Origin: Cellvibrionaceae bacterium AOL6
Lineage (GTDB): Bacteria; Pseudomonadota; Gammaproteobacteria; Pseudomonadales; Cellvibrionaceae
Length of the DNA: 64,000 nt
Direction: 5' to 3'
Assembly: GCA_003265435.1 (NCBI GenBank)
Contig: NOXC01000002.1
Coordinates: 310,001-374,000, forward strand
This document shows positions 34,824 to 44,303 of the stretch, in pieces (position 1 is the stretch's first letter; every line of letters begins with the position of its first letter). Both the position numbers and the translations under genes were made by a program. The notes beneath the pieces were generated by a model that saw only the letters and a program-made list of their open reading frames with translations, had not been told where the DNA came from and ran no database searches.

Positions 34824-37181
34824 TTAGACTTCATCAAAACCGAGTGTCATCGGCCAGCCGGGAAATTGTGCTCCCGTTGCAGGATCGCTTTGCCATGGCC
34901 AACATTCAAAAACAAACGCCTTCTTCTGGAAATCCACGCGCACTATGCCATAACCTTCACTTTTAAGAGCAGGATCTGCAATAAACTTCCCCCATGTCGA
35001 GTTTCCGGCCTCGAACTCCTTATGTGTGATACGGGGATTCGCAACGGCGAGAATACGCATTTTATTCCCGAAGGTATCGATGAAATCCCCTGTGTTTGGG
35101 TCTCCATTTCGCGCATTATCCAATTTGCCGAAGCCTTCAAACCAGCGCTGCCAAAATGCCGCAGCGGCGGGCCCAGCAAAAAACACGGGGCCATCATCAT
35201 AGGAATCGACCCCCTGACGCGCCAGCATACCCAGATGCTGATCACCCGCAAGCACCACGGCGCCGGCTTTCTTGGCAAGTCGAACCGCGCGCGAACGCCC
35301 ATCCGCAGGATATCCATTCGCATCGTAGTCGAGTAAAGGTGCGCCATATTGATCTGTCTGTGCAGAGCCCCACATTGAAGCGGTGATGAGCACTTTGGGC
35401 TTGCCGGGATAGCTCTTCCCCCAAGCCTCTAAGAAGGCTTCCTGACGCGCGCCGAGTAACTCACCTGTAATACTTTTGGGGTCGCCTTCATAGACCGGCG
35501 CACTCTTAAACTTTCGATCTTCTACGAACGCAAAATTCACTCCGCTATACTGGAAGCTGCCATAACAAACGGGGATATCGTAGCGAATGGGACTTGGATC
35601 GAATGCATCCGGGTTGTGACCGTGCTGCATTCGATACACCATACGCACCAGCGACTTATCCCACTTAAATCCCCCGTCCTCTTCTTTGGGCTTTTCCGAG
35701 TCCTTACCACCCTGCCCCCATAAATTGCCTTGCAACACATCGTGATCGTCCGCCAGTACTATGCTTGGTCGATCCCGAACCTGATCGCGGAAGGTCCAGT
35801 ACCAAAGGTACCATCGGTATAGCGTATCCAGTTTGGCATGATCGGTATGCCGGCCGTAACGTGTTGGATAGGTTTCGTAGTACTGGTCACCGCAGAACAC
35901 ATAGAGATCCGCAAGATGCTTCTCGCAATGCGCAACCAACGACGTATGGGGAAACAGAATATTGTCCTTGCTGTAGCGGCCAAGCGGTCGTTCCTGAGGA
36001 ATCAGCTTGGTATACGTCTCCGCATCCAGGCTTTTTGAAGTCGGGATAATGCAGGAAAACAAGGCAATATTAATCGCTCGCTCCCCGTTTACATCGGCAA
36101 CAACCTGTCCCTCAAATGCACTATCGTCAGCGCTGCCCGTCAACGATATTCGGTAGCGCGCCGCGCGATCGGGTTGCCAGTCAGTCAATCTGAACAAGGC
36201 AACGTAGCCGTCTTCAATCGGCGATGACTGCAGAAAATGCCAATGGGTTTCCCCTTCCGGTAACACAAAGAGAGACACCCTTGGTGTCGTCGTCAAATCA
36301 ATCGGCATGCATTGAACAGACAATTTCAATACGCGTTGATTGAGAGAATACATGCAGCCCATGACGGGCCCTAGCGCACGCTCCGGTACAATTGCGATTT
36401 TTTCACCCGCAGTACGAATATCTGAAAACCACCACCGAGCGCCAGCCCTGGACTTAGGTGGCGACGAGACGAGCATGATGGCGCCTCGCAAGCGCGCGGC
36501 TGAGTACCGCTTCACCACCACCGCATCTAATAGTGCACCGCTTCCTTGGTCCACGGCACTGAGCTGCACATCACAATGGTCCGAATCGCGCTGTTCTATC
36601 ACTACTTGCAATACCACTGAATGACGCTTGAGGTCTATGCCAGGCATCGCTGTTCGAGAGGCACGTTTTTGCATTTGCGGCAGCACTTTTGGTTCGCCTT
36701 CCTGACTGAAATCCATAATGGCCAGCTGGCCGTCTTGATCTATGATGGCCAGTAGGCCACCATTTTCTCCTGGGCTACGCTGTACCAGTGATGCGCCTCG
36801 ATAGTCGAGTTCCCCTTCACCTGCACCGAGGAGAAATCCGCCAAGGCCGGGCTTACCCTCCACCACCTGCCCTATGCGGGCATGAATCTCAGCTCGCCCC
36901 GGCTCAGCAAGAAGTTCTCGCGTCAACAGCGAAACCGTACGGATTTCAAACCCTTTGTTCCCATTAGTACATTCAATACGACCATTGTTCAGTTTCCAGT
37001 CCTGCAGGCGATTAGCCCAAAAATCTTCACCAAGCCATACACGCGCACGAGACCGCTTTTCCAGTGAAAGTGGTGTAGCACCTCTTGCGGAACTGTTTTT
37101 GCTGAAATGGGGACTACAGGCCGGGAGAGAAAGTACCAGACCACCATAGACTGCGCGCTTTATAAACTGTCGACGATACAC
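34824..37181 (-). CDS. PhoD-like phosphodiesterase/alkaline phosphatase D, Tat-exported
   Basis: About 785 residues. The N-terminus YRRQFIKRAVYGG is a twin-arginine signal, and LSLPAC adds a lipobox. The C-terminal half carries the PhoD metallophosphoesterase core: FCGDQYYETYPTRYGRH near 455, LADDHDVLQGN near 505, MWGSAQTDQYG near 635 and LAGDQHLGMLAR near 685. The GTG at 37181 is chosen because AAGAGG lies eight bases upstream; the ATG at 37238 would place 19 codons in the upstream gene's terminator hairpin. It lies downstream of the modular GH86 gene on the same strand, separated by that terminator. Why a phosphodiesterase is kept in an agar locus is unclear; phosphate supply or removal of a substituent are possible. 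Confidence 0.85.
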   Translation of the reverse strand: MYRRQFIKRAVYGGLVLSLPACSPHFSKNSSARGATPLSLEKRSRARVWLGEDFWANRLQDWKLNNGRIECTNGNKGFEIRTVSLLTRELLAEPGRAEIHARIGQVVEGKPGLGGFLLGAGEGELDYRGASLVQRSPGENGGLLAIIDQDGQLAIMDFSQEGEPKVLPQMQKRASRTAMPGIDLKRHSVVLQVVIEQRDSDHCDVQLSAVDQGSGALLDAVVVKRYSAARLRGAIMLVSSPPKSRAGARWWFSDIRTAGEKIAIVPERALGPVMGCMYSLNQRVLKLSVQCMPIDLTTTPRVSLFVLPEGETHWHFLQSSPIEDGYVALFRLTDWQPDRAARYRISLTGSADDSAFEGQVVADVNGERAINIALFSCIIPTSKSLDAETYTKLIPQERPLGRYSKDNILFPHTSLVAHCEKHLADLYVFCGDQYYETYPTRYGRHTDHAKLDTLYRWYLWYWTFRDQVRDRPSIVLADDHDVLQGNLWGQGGKDSEKPKEEDGGFKWDKSLVRMVYRMQHGHNPDAFDPSPIRYDIPVCYGSFQYSGVNFAFVEDRKFKSAPVYEGDPKSITGELLGARQEAFLEAWGKSYPGKPKVLITASMWGSAQTDQYGAPLLDYDANGYPADGRSRAVRLAKKAGAVVLAGDQHLGMLARQGVDSYDDGPVFFAGPAAAAFWQRWFEGFGKLDNARNGDPNTGDFIDTFGNKMRILAVANPRITHKEFEAGNSTWGKFIADPALKSEGYGIVRVDFQKKAFVFECWPWQSDPATGAQFPGWPMTLGFDEV

Positions 37182-37205
37182 ACTTTTTACCTCTTGATGA
37201 AACAC

Positions 37206-37235
37206 AAAAAGGCACATGGCTTGCGCCATGTGCCT
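37206..37235 (-). terminator. Strong Rho-independent terminator after the modular GH86 gene
   Basis: A perfect 11-pair stem, AGGCACATGGC/GCCATGTGCCT, with loop TTGC, at 37210-37235. On the minus strand it runs into TTTTTGTG. It lies 27 bp past the GH86 stop. Confidence 0.85.
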
Positions 37236-37261
37236 CAAACATTATCCTTCGTGAACAATGC

Positions 37262-40200
37262 TTATCGTTTAGGCGCGCTGCTAAAATCCCACACAACCAA
37301 ATTCGCCACCGTCAACTCACCGTTGTGATGGAAATCCACTTCAATTGTGTTATTGGTCTGCAACGATTCAACCGGCACTGGAATTTCCAGCGTCGCAAAA
37401 TAGCGCTCCGCTCGATATCCACCTGGCCCTCGCCAATCCAATGGCGCCGCTACCGATACACCATTTACTTTCAAGCTGTCGATGCTCAGTGTCCCGACTT
37501 GGTCGTCCTCACCCATGTACAATGCTACCGTCAAGCGCAGCATAGCTTCCGCTGCGCCCGAAGGCACCTGCACATTGTTCACGTTGACCGTCAGTGGACC
37601 GCCTGCGACCGTCACTCGGTGCGGCACGCTGCCACCACTCACGCTTTCTCCGAAGAATTTCTTCTCCGTCACCGTCGCGTTCACCGTGAGGTTGCCCGAT
37701 AGACTGTAACGCAGCACCATCGTGCCCTCCGCAGCCAAACTCACGCTTGCCGGTGCGCCACTGTGGTGACGGCGATCCAGAATCGTATCCGCGTTATCGG
37801 GGTAGTACATGTGGCGCATCTCGACATTCGAAATACTGCGATTTCCCAGGCCAAACACATCGAGGTTGACCGTGGTTGCGGCTTTTTCCAGGTTGTTAAG
37901 AATCACGAACAACTCATCACCCTCAACATAGGCATCGACCTGTACATCAGGATCACTCGCCTGAGACTCCACACGAGTGCCATCCACATCGGCCCAAAGT
38001 TCGAAGAAGCGAATATAATCCGACCACGTCCAGTCACCCTGATTCAGGTTTTCTTCAATCAGCATCGCGTAGTGATAACGCGTGGTGCAATCGGGGACGT
38101 CTTTGTAACCGCAGACCCCCATGGTTGTGTAGCCATTTTCTGCCCCTAGGTATCCCCACAGAGGTTTGCCTGGTGTAAATGGCATTGACTTAATCACGTA
38201 GTCCGGGCGCTCTAGAAATTGCATTAACATCCCATTGAAGGACTTCAACACTTCCGCGTCAAAGCGCTCTTCATGCGGCCGCGTATCCCAACCACCCTGC
38301 ACCGCACCGTACTCCGACAGTACTATGGGCTTGCGTTGAGCAAATCCGTTCTGATGAACGTCATACCACTCCATCATGTCGAGCATCGCTTGGGTGTGAC
38401 CACCGCGACGCAATACTTCGGTATCACCCGGATTCACGGCCGGCCAGTCATAAATATGGACCGCATAGAAATCCATATTATCGCCCGCCGCGTCCATAAA
38501 GCCGCGCCACATCACATCCCACTGATACCATGGTAATGCGCGCCCATCATCCACAGCGGTCGCCATGCGGCTTTGGAAGAACGCTTCAGCTTCGGCTTCC
38601 GCCTGTGGGTCATCCGCCACAATCCACTGGTCATAAGCATCGTCTGTAAAACGCGAAATGCCATCGGCGCGGAAGAAGTCATGCTGCCCCCAGGTCATGC
38701 CGCCGATCATCGGCGCTTCAGCCCCCAGGCGAGATTTGATTTCCGCCGCGACCAGGTTGTGGTATTCCCAGATTTGCTCCTGGTTCGTCACCATGAACTG
38801 ACCGGTTTTCATTTTCATATCCGGCTCGTTGATGACTTCCCAGAACATTGGCAGGGGCTCGCCCACATAACCATTACGTGAGTGGGCAAAGTAATTTTCC
38901 ACATACTGTCCAACCCATTCAGCCGAGGTTTCGATGTGCTTGGGTTGCCAACCTGTCCATGTAAAGCCGTTGTCATACCAACTCAGCGTTGGGTAAAGAG
39001 GATGGGGGTTGGTGCCGGCAATCAGCTCATTTTTACTGTCGGGGAAACGGTGATAGAACGGCGTATTTTCATGCGCCAAACGCAGCTCTTCCCCGCGCTC
39101 GACCATCCAGTCGAGGTCGGCCCAGTTCGGACGATTCGGATCTTCGGGCGTTTCACTGAATTTCCAGGTGGCTGAACCGTTGTCGCGCCCCATGTACACA
39201 TCCAGTGTATTGAGCAGGTAGTTCAACTTGTCGGCATGCCCGTCCCAGTCGCGCTCAAATGGCGTGCTGTGTACGGTCATATGACGATTGCGACCAAAGT
39301 CGGAGACCCCGTTTACAATGTGGCGAATATTGGCGTTTACGCTGACATCAACGGTATACGCATTTGATACCTGAGTGGAGGCACACCCGGAACGGTCCGC
39401 AAAATGATTCAATGGCGTGCCCGGGCATTGGTCTTCGAAATTCGCAACCCCGTCACCGTCATTGTCATTGCCTTGCACGCTACAACCGCTGGCGCTGACA
39501 TTCGTCCAGAATGGGGTGTCGGGGCACTGATCGTGCTCGTTGAACACACCATCAAAGTCATCATCGTCACCGCCGGTACTGGTACAGCCAACCTCATCGA
39601 CAAAGTCTTCATTTGGCGTGTTCGGACATTGATCTAAAAGATCATTCACACCGTCTTCATCACTGTCGAGTTGCGACGGCGTACAGCCTGAAGCGTTCGC
39701 CTGCTCCCCGGAAGGTGAGTTCGGACACTGGTCGTGAATATCCGCTACACCATCAGCATCACCGTCCAGACTGTCATCAACGGGGCCCAGATAATGAAAG
39801 ACCAGGTTATCAATATTGAACTGGAAGTCGGCTGAGCCCGCACCGCTGACTCTCAACGTGGTAACACCGGGGTAGATATTAAATCGTGTGCTGCTGGTAA
39901 CATTGAGGAACTGATCCCAATCTCCCGTACCAACAATTTCCGTGATGTTTTTCAGAGCCAGCTGCCCCTCGTGATCGGTGACCCATAAACCTGCGGCCGT
40001 GTTGGCCGTATTGGCCGTACCTACACGAAATACTGCTTCGTACAAGCCCCCAGCGGGGTTTTCGATATAGAACTCGAGGTAATCGCCGCTATTAAAATAA
40101 TTGACGGCCTGTCCGCCATTTACGGCATAGACGTCTATTTCACCACCTACAGCCTGATAGTGCTCAGCTTCCAGCGTGAAACTGCCGCTGACCGATACGG

Positions 40201-41317
40201 GCGTACCCGGAATAGGAGTGGGCGCGGGTGTTGGAGTGGGCGCCGATGTGGGTGTCGGAGCCGGCGTCGGGGTTGGAACCGGGCTCGGCGTGGGTGTGGG
40301 CTGCGGCGTCGGTGATGGCGTCGGTACCGGCGTCGGAGTGGGCACTGGCGTCGGTGTCGCACCGGCGTAACTCAACTCAAACGCATCAATATTCCATTGC
40401 CAGTCGTGAGTACCCGCCCCGTGCAAGCGTACACTCACACTGCCGGCAGGCAAAGAAACGCGGTGGCTCGACATCAGTGGTAGGAAGTTATCCCAACCGG
40501 AGGCAGGCACTGCGTTGACGCCTTGCGATACCCAGTTCGAACCAGAGCCCACGAGAAACTCGATACTTGCACCGGAGTTGATTGCCGTGCCCATAAAATA
40601 GGTCAGATCATACTGACCGGCGATCGGCACGTTGAGTGTGTAATCAATAAAGTCCCCGCGGTTCACATAATTCAGTGCCGTGTCACCGTTCACTGTATAG
40701 GTCGTTACAGGAAGTGGTTGCCCATCCGGCCAAGTGCCGCCTACCTGGTCATAGGCCTCGGCCTCTTGATACAGCGGTCTGGGAATTGGTGTTGGCGTTG
40801 GCGTTGGTGTGGAGTTGGAGCTCAACGTAAATTTATCGAGATTCCATTGCCAGGTATTCGCCCCAGAGCCTCTAACCTGAACTCGAACCTGACCCGCAGG
40901 CAGTGTCACTGAATGTGCGGCCGTCAACGGTTGAAAATTATCCCAGTGACCTGCCGGAACGGATGTGCGCCCCTGCGACTGCCACTGGTTATTGGATTCC
41001 ACCAGAAACTCGATTTCCGCGCCGCTGGTCATAGAAGTGCCAATCAGATACTGAAGGCTGTATGTGCCCGCTTGCGACACATTGATCGTGTAGAGTGCGC
41101 TGTCCCCGGCATTCACGTAATTGATTGCCGTCGCGCTATTGACGTTGTAAATGCTAATGGGGTTGGGCTGCCCATCGACGTAACTGCCACTGACCTGAGT
41201 AAACTGCTCGGCCTCGACGGTGAGTGTGGCGCTGTTCGCCGCGGCACTCCATCCCATAGTGGTGCAGGCGGAGATTACCCCCGCCAGCGACATGGATTTC
41301 GCTATGTAGTTTTTCAT
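37262..41317 (-). CDS. Modular GH86 beta-agarase/porphyranase with three CBM6-like and TSP3 modules
   Basis: A 1351-residue secreted endo-enzyme. Order: signal region (VISAC at 14-18 may be a lipobox, otherwise cleavage near ANSA), CBM6-like domain 31-167, short linker, CBM6-like 182-319, Pro/Thr linker 320-378, CBM6-like 380-511, four calcium-binding thrombospondin type 3 repeats 517-648 ([15 protein letters not shown] and relatives), GH86 barrel 655-1070, and C-terminal beta domains. Glu831 (WEVINEP) is the likely acid/base and Glu1002 (VLSEYG) the nucleophile. TAGGAGAA lies just before the ATG. The catalytic part is a paralogue of the frameshifted gene at 24472 and is the only intact agarase of this class in the window. 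A degenerate operator lies about 310 bp upstream. Confidence 0.93.
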   Translation of the reverse strand: MKNYIAKSMSLAGVISACTTMGWSAAANSATLTVEAEQFTQVSGSYVDGQPNPISIYNVNSATAINYVNAGDSALYTINVSQAGTYSLQYLIGTSMTSGAEIEFLVESNNQWQSQGRTSVPAGHWDNFQPLTAAHSVTLPAGQVRVQVRGSGANTWQWNLDKFTLSSNSTPTPTPTPIPRPLYQEAEAYDQVGGTWPDGQPLPVTTYTVNGDTALNYVNRGDFIDYTLNVPIAGQYDLTYFMGTAINSGASIEFLVGSGSNWVSQGVNAVPASGWDNFLPLMSSHRVSLPAGSVSVRLHGAGTHDWQWNIDAFELSYAGATPTPVPTPTPVPTPSPTPQPTPTPSPVPTPTPAPTPTSAPTPTPAPTPIPGTPVSVSGSFTLEAEHYQAVGGEIDVYAVNGGQAVNYFNSGDYLEFYIENPAGGLYEAVFRVGTANTANTAAGLWVTDHEGQLALKNITEIVGTGDWDQFLNVTSSTRFNIYPGVTTLRVSGAGSADFQFNIDNLVFHYLGPVDDSLDGDADGVADIHDQCPNSPSGEQANASGCTPSQLDSDEDGVNDLLDQCPNTPNEDFVDEVGCTSTGGDDDDFDGVFNEHDQCPDTPFWTNVSASGCSVQGNDNDGDGVANFEDQCPGTPLNHFADRSGCASTQVSNAYTVDVSVNANIRHIVNGVSDFGRNRHMTVHSTPFERDWDGHADKLNYLLNTLDVYMGRDNGSATWKFSETPEDPNRPNWADLDWMVERGEELRLAHENTPFYHRFPDSKNELIAGTNPHPLYPTLSWYDNGFTWTGWQPKHIETSAEWVGQYVENYFAHSRNGYVGEPLPMFWEVINEPDMKMKTGQFMVTNQEQIWEYHNLVAAEIKSRLGAEAPMIGGMTWGQHDFFRADGISRFTDDAYDQWIVADDPQAEAEAEAFFQSRMATAVDDGRALPWYQWDVMWRGFMDAAGDNMDFYAVHIYDWPAVNPGDTEVLRRGGHTQAMLDMMEWYDVHQNGFAQRKPIVLSEYGAVQGGWDTRPHEERFDAEVLKSFNGMLMQFLERPDYVIKSMPFTPGKPLWGYLGAENGYTTMGVCGYKDVPDCTTRYHYAMLIEENLNQGDWTWSDYIRFFELWADVDGTRVESQASDPDVQVDAYVEGDELFVILNNLEKAATTVNLDVFGLGNRSISNVEMRHMYYPDNADTILDRRHHSGAPASVSLAAEGTMVLRYSLSGNLTVNATVTEKKFFGESVSGGSVPHRVTVAGGPLTVNVNNVQVPSGAAEAMLRLTVALYMGEDDQVGTLSIDSLKVNGVSVAAPLDWRGPGGYRAERYFATLEIPVPVESLQTNNTIEVDFHHNGELTVANLVVWDFSSAPKR
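40200..40372 (-). repeat. Low-complexity Pro/Thr linker coding repeat
   Basis: On the plus strand this is GGTGTNGGNGTNGG-like DNA of short degenerate period. It encodes the [11 protein letters not shown]-type linker (about residues 320-378) between the second and third CBM6-like domains of the modular GH86 enzyme. Confidence 0.75.
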
Positions 41318-41627
41318 CTGTTCTCCTACGCCGCATTATTGTGTTTTCGGCGTGTCGAATTATCTGCGGTACCCTTACGACGTCCTCTGCACGTGTTAAT
41401 GCCTGACGTACAGAACAGCAAGACACAGAGCGTGAAAGCTGTTCACCGCAGTGCGTTCGGCCCGAGAGCCTGGGTGCACTACCCGATATCGATGACGAGC
41501 TGAAATGGGAGCGCCGTGCACCAACGTAATCGGCTTCAGCACTCTTTTTATCCTATTATTATTTTTGTACTGCTTTCGCGGACGCCCTAAACGGACGCTG
41601 CGCGAGACCTTCTCATCGCCGGGCCAT

Positions 41628-41639
41628 ATTGTCAACTAT
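41628..41639. promoter_or_regulatory. Degenerate operator copy, ATAGTTGACAAT on the minus strand
   Basis: Matches ATTGTnnACAAT at nine of ten defined positions when read toward the modular GH86 gene. A further ATTTACAAT half-site lies directly beside it at 41639-41647. Confidence 0.45.
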
Positions 41640-41804
41640 TTACAATAAGGATTCGAGATTCTGTCATCAATGTACGCAATGCGCCACCTCAAACGCGCAA
41701 TAAATACATTAAATTTGCGCTAAAGTAGTATTTAACCGACTAAAGCCCCCCTAAAAGCGATAGAAAAGATTGCGGTACGCCCACGACTGGCCTATCATCC
41801 ACAA

Positions 41805-41816
41805 TCTGTTAACAAT
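41805..41816. promoter_or_regulatory. Candidate operator copy, TCTGTTAACAAT
   Basis: The core TGTTAACA is perfect, with two mismatches at the left end. It lies 25 bp before the GH50 start and is followed by TTACAATAAAG, like the flanks of other copies. Confidence 0.6.
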
Positions 41817-41841
41817 TTACAATAAAGACAGGTTGCGAAAT

Positions 41842-44218
41842 ATGAGAAGTCCATTGGCCCTACGCCATCTGCCAAAAGCCCTGCTATTGGCCTTGTCCCC
41901 TGCGGTCCTCGTCGCGTGTAATCAGACATCAACGACACCTCAGGCTGCCACCGAACCGTCGAAAGCACTCGAAGAAACCCTGCAAATACTCTATTCGTTC
42001 GAGGGTAAAGATATTCCCACCGACGCGGAATTGATCTGGGCGCAAGCGTCCTTAACCCAAGCCGACGCCAGTGAGGGAGTTCAAGCACTCAAGATCAAGA
42101 TGGACTCGGCAGCAAATGCCTACACTGCGGTGACCTTCCGTCCAGATACACCATGGGACTGGAGTGAATTTCAAGACTTCAGTTTAGCGATGGAAATGGC
42201 CAACCGAGGGGAGGTATCGACGCAGATTTATCTGGATATTGAGGACATTGACAATAACGTCTATACCCGAACAGTTAACGTCCCTGTTGGCGGAAAAAAG
42301 ACCTACTATGCGAAGATGAATGGCCACGACCTCGCTACGCCGAATGGCGACGAAAACATAGAACTGAATTTCGCTTCTGGACTACGCTCAAACCCAGTAA
42401 CATGGGAAAGTGACTCCATTCAATTTGTCTCAATGTGGGGTAAAAAGAATTTAAACCTGAATGGTATTCGACGAATAACCTTCAGTGTACAGACAGCGTT
42501 GCGAGACAAAGAAATCACCATCGACAACCTTCGGCTCATCGCAAATCCTCCACAGAACGAAGCTTTCTTAAATAAGATTGTCGATAAATTTGGGCAAAAT
42601 GCTAAAGATGACTTTGTCGGTAAGATCCATTCCGAAGAAGAAATGCACGCTCAGCGCGATGCAGAATTGAAAACCCTTTCGGGCGGCAAAAAATTATCGG
42701 ATCGATCTCGCTTTAGCGGTTGGACTGCCGGGCCCAAACTCGAAGCCACCGGCTTCTTTCGTACAGAAAAAGTAGATGGGAAATGGGCACTGGTGACACC
42801 CGACGGCTACCTCTACTTTGCAACGGGCATTGATATCATACGCCTGTCCAATTCCACTACAATGACAGGGTACGATTTCGACCAATCGTTGATCCAGCAG
42901 CGCAGTGCCGACGATACAACACCCGAAGACTCCATGGGCCTGAATACCGTTCCGATGCGTGCTGTACCATCCCGTCATGTCACCTCAAAAAACCCGTGCT
43001 GAAATGTTTGAATGGCTTCCTAGCTACGAAGGCGAACTAGGCAACCATTTCGGGTATCGGCGCTCAGCACACTCAGGACCCATAAAACGGGGCGAAACCT
43101 ATAGTTTTTATAGTGCGAACCTCGAGCGCAAGTACGGGGAGACCACTCCACGATCCTACCTAGACGAATGGGAAGAAGTCACAATACAGAGAATGTTGAA
43201 CTGGGGCTTCACTTCGCTAGGAAATTGGACGGACCCTCGTTTCTACGATCAAGAACGTATCCCCTACTTTGCGAATGGATGGATCATTGGAGACTTCAAA
43301 ACGGTTTCAAGCGGAAACGATTTTTGGGCTCCCATGCCCGATGTTTTCGACCCCAAGTTTGAAGAAAGAGCCATGGTCACTGCAGAGACTGTCGCCCAGG
43401 AAGTTCAAAATTCACCTTGGTGCGTGGGCGTATTCATCGACAACGAAAAAAGCTTCGGTCGCCCCGAGACAGATGAAGCACGACTGGGCATTGTCTTTCA
43501 TACGCTTCGACGTGATGGTAAAGATGTACCCACGAAGCGCGCATTCACAAATGCAATGAAAGCTAAGTACGGTGATATTGATGCACTAAACAGCGCATGG
43601 GATAAATCCATCAATAGCTGGGAAGACTTTGACAAAGGCATCGACTCAAGCATTGATAGTCAGACTCAGCTCTCGGATTACTCCATACTACTCGAGTTAT
43701 ATGCCGATAAATATTTCGCCATCGTCGCAAAAGCTCTTGACACGCACATGCCAAACCACCTTTATCTTGGCGCTCGCTTCCCCGACTGGGGCATGCCTAT
43801 GGAAGTTGTTCGCGCAGCGGCGAGCCACGTGGATGTAATGAGCTACAACTCCTACAAAGAAGGCTTACCAGATCACAAGTGGACCTTTCTTGAGGAGATT
43901 GACAAGCCTAGTATTATCGGCGAGTTTCACTTCGGAGCCAGCGACTCTGGCTTATATCACCCAGGACTATTGCACGCTGCCAATCAGGAAGACCGCGCGC
44001 GCATGTATAAAGAATATATGGAATCGGTTATCGATAACCCGTATTTCATTGGCGCGCATTGGTTTCAATATATCGACTCCCCAATTACTGGCAGGGCCTA
44101 CGACGGAGAAAACTACAACGTAGGCTTTGTCAGCGTTGCGGATGTGCCTTACGCGCCTATGGTTAAAGCGGCAAAAACTCTGCACACAGAACTTTACGAT
44201 CGGCGCTTCGGAAAATAG
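41842..44218 (+). pseudogene. GH50 beta-agarase lipoprotein, frameshifted
   Basis: An exo-acting beta-agarase that normally yields neoagarobiose. The first frame starts at the ATG at 41842 (lipobox AVLVAC, Cys26), carries an N-terminal carbohydrate-binding-type domain to about residue 235, and begins the TIM barrel (WALVTPDGYLYFATGIDIIR) before stopping at 43002 after 386 residues. The second frame continues RAEMFEWLPSYEGELGNHFGYRR to 44218, with the family's likely catalytic glutamates in FIDNEKSFG and IIGEFHFG. Taking one A from the six-A run at 42987-42992 joins the frames as TSKTRAEMF, giving about 790 residues, a normal GH50 size. Both halves are otherwise well preserved. As read, the active site is lost. 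Ribosomal -1 slippage would not restore the frame, because a +1 shift is needed. Confidence 0.9.
42987..42992 (+). other. A6 homopolymer at the GH50 frameshift
   Basis: Six consecutive A bases in CACCTCAAAAAACCC. Five would keep the frame open across the conserved GH50 region. Confidence 0.8.
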
Positions 44219-44254
44219 TGTTATTTAGCTCCGTTTCTCCTTGTGAGACGCTTG

Positions 44255-44283
44255 AGCCCGCTGCTTGCAGCGGGCTTTTTTTT
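44255..44283 (+). terminator. Rho-independent terminator after GH50
   Basis: AGCCCGCTGC-TT-GCAGCGGGCT followed by eight T bases, 37 bp after the GH50 stop. Confidence 0.88.
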
Positions 44284-44303
44284 AACAACAGTGAGTCACT
44301 CTC

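Larger units (their letters stand above)
41318..41841. other. Long divergent intergenic region between GH86 and GH50 genes
   Basis: 524 bp with no convincing gene. It contains two operator-like palindromes (41628-41639 and 41805-41816). The GH86 operator copy is about 310 bp from that gene, which implies a long 5' leader or a distant control site. Short frames here (for example 41396-41635 minus) have no ribosome-binding site or recognisable domain. Confidence 0.6.

Noticed and set aside
40200-40372. Short repeats resembling a CRISPR or minisatellite
   Set aside because: The repeats are degenerate codons of a Pro/Thr linker inside a continuous reading frame.
40913-41503. 196-codon plus-strand frame over the GH86 start
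   Set aside because: Antisense to CBM6-coding sequence and extends into the intergenic region without a ribosome-binding site.
42979-42999. Programmed ribosomal -1 frameshift at A AAA AAC in GH50
   Set aside because: The heptamer fits the -1 slippage pattern, but the downstream GH50 frame needs a +1 shift, so slippage of this type would not produce the protein.
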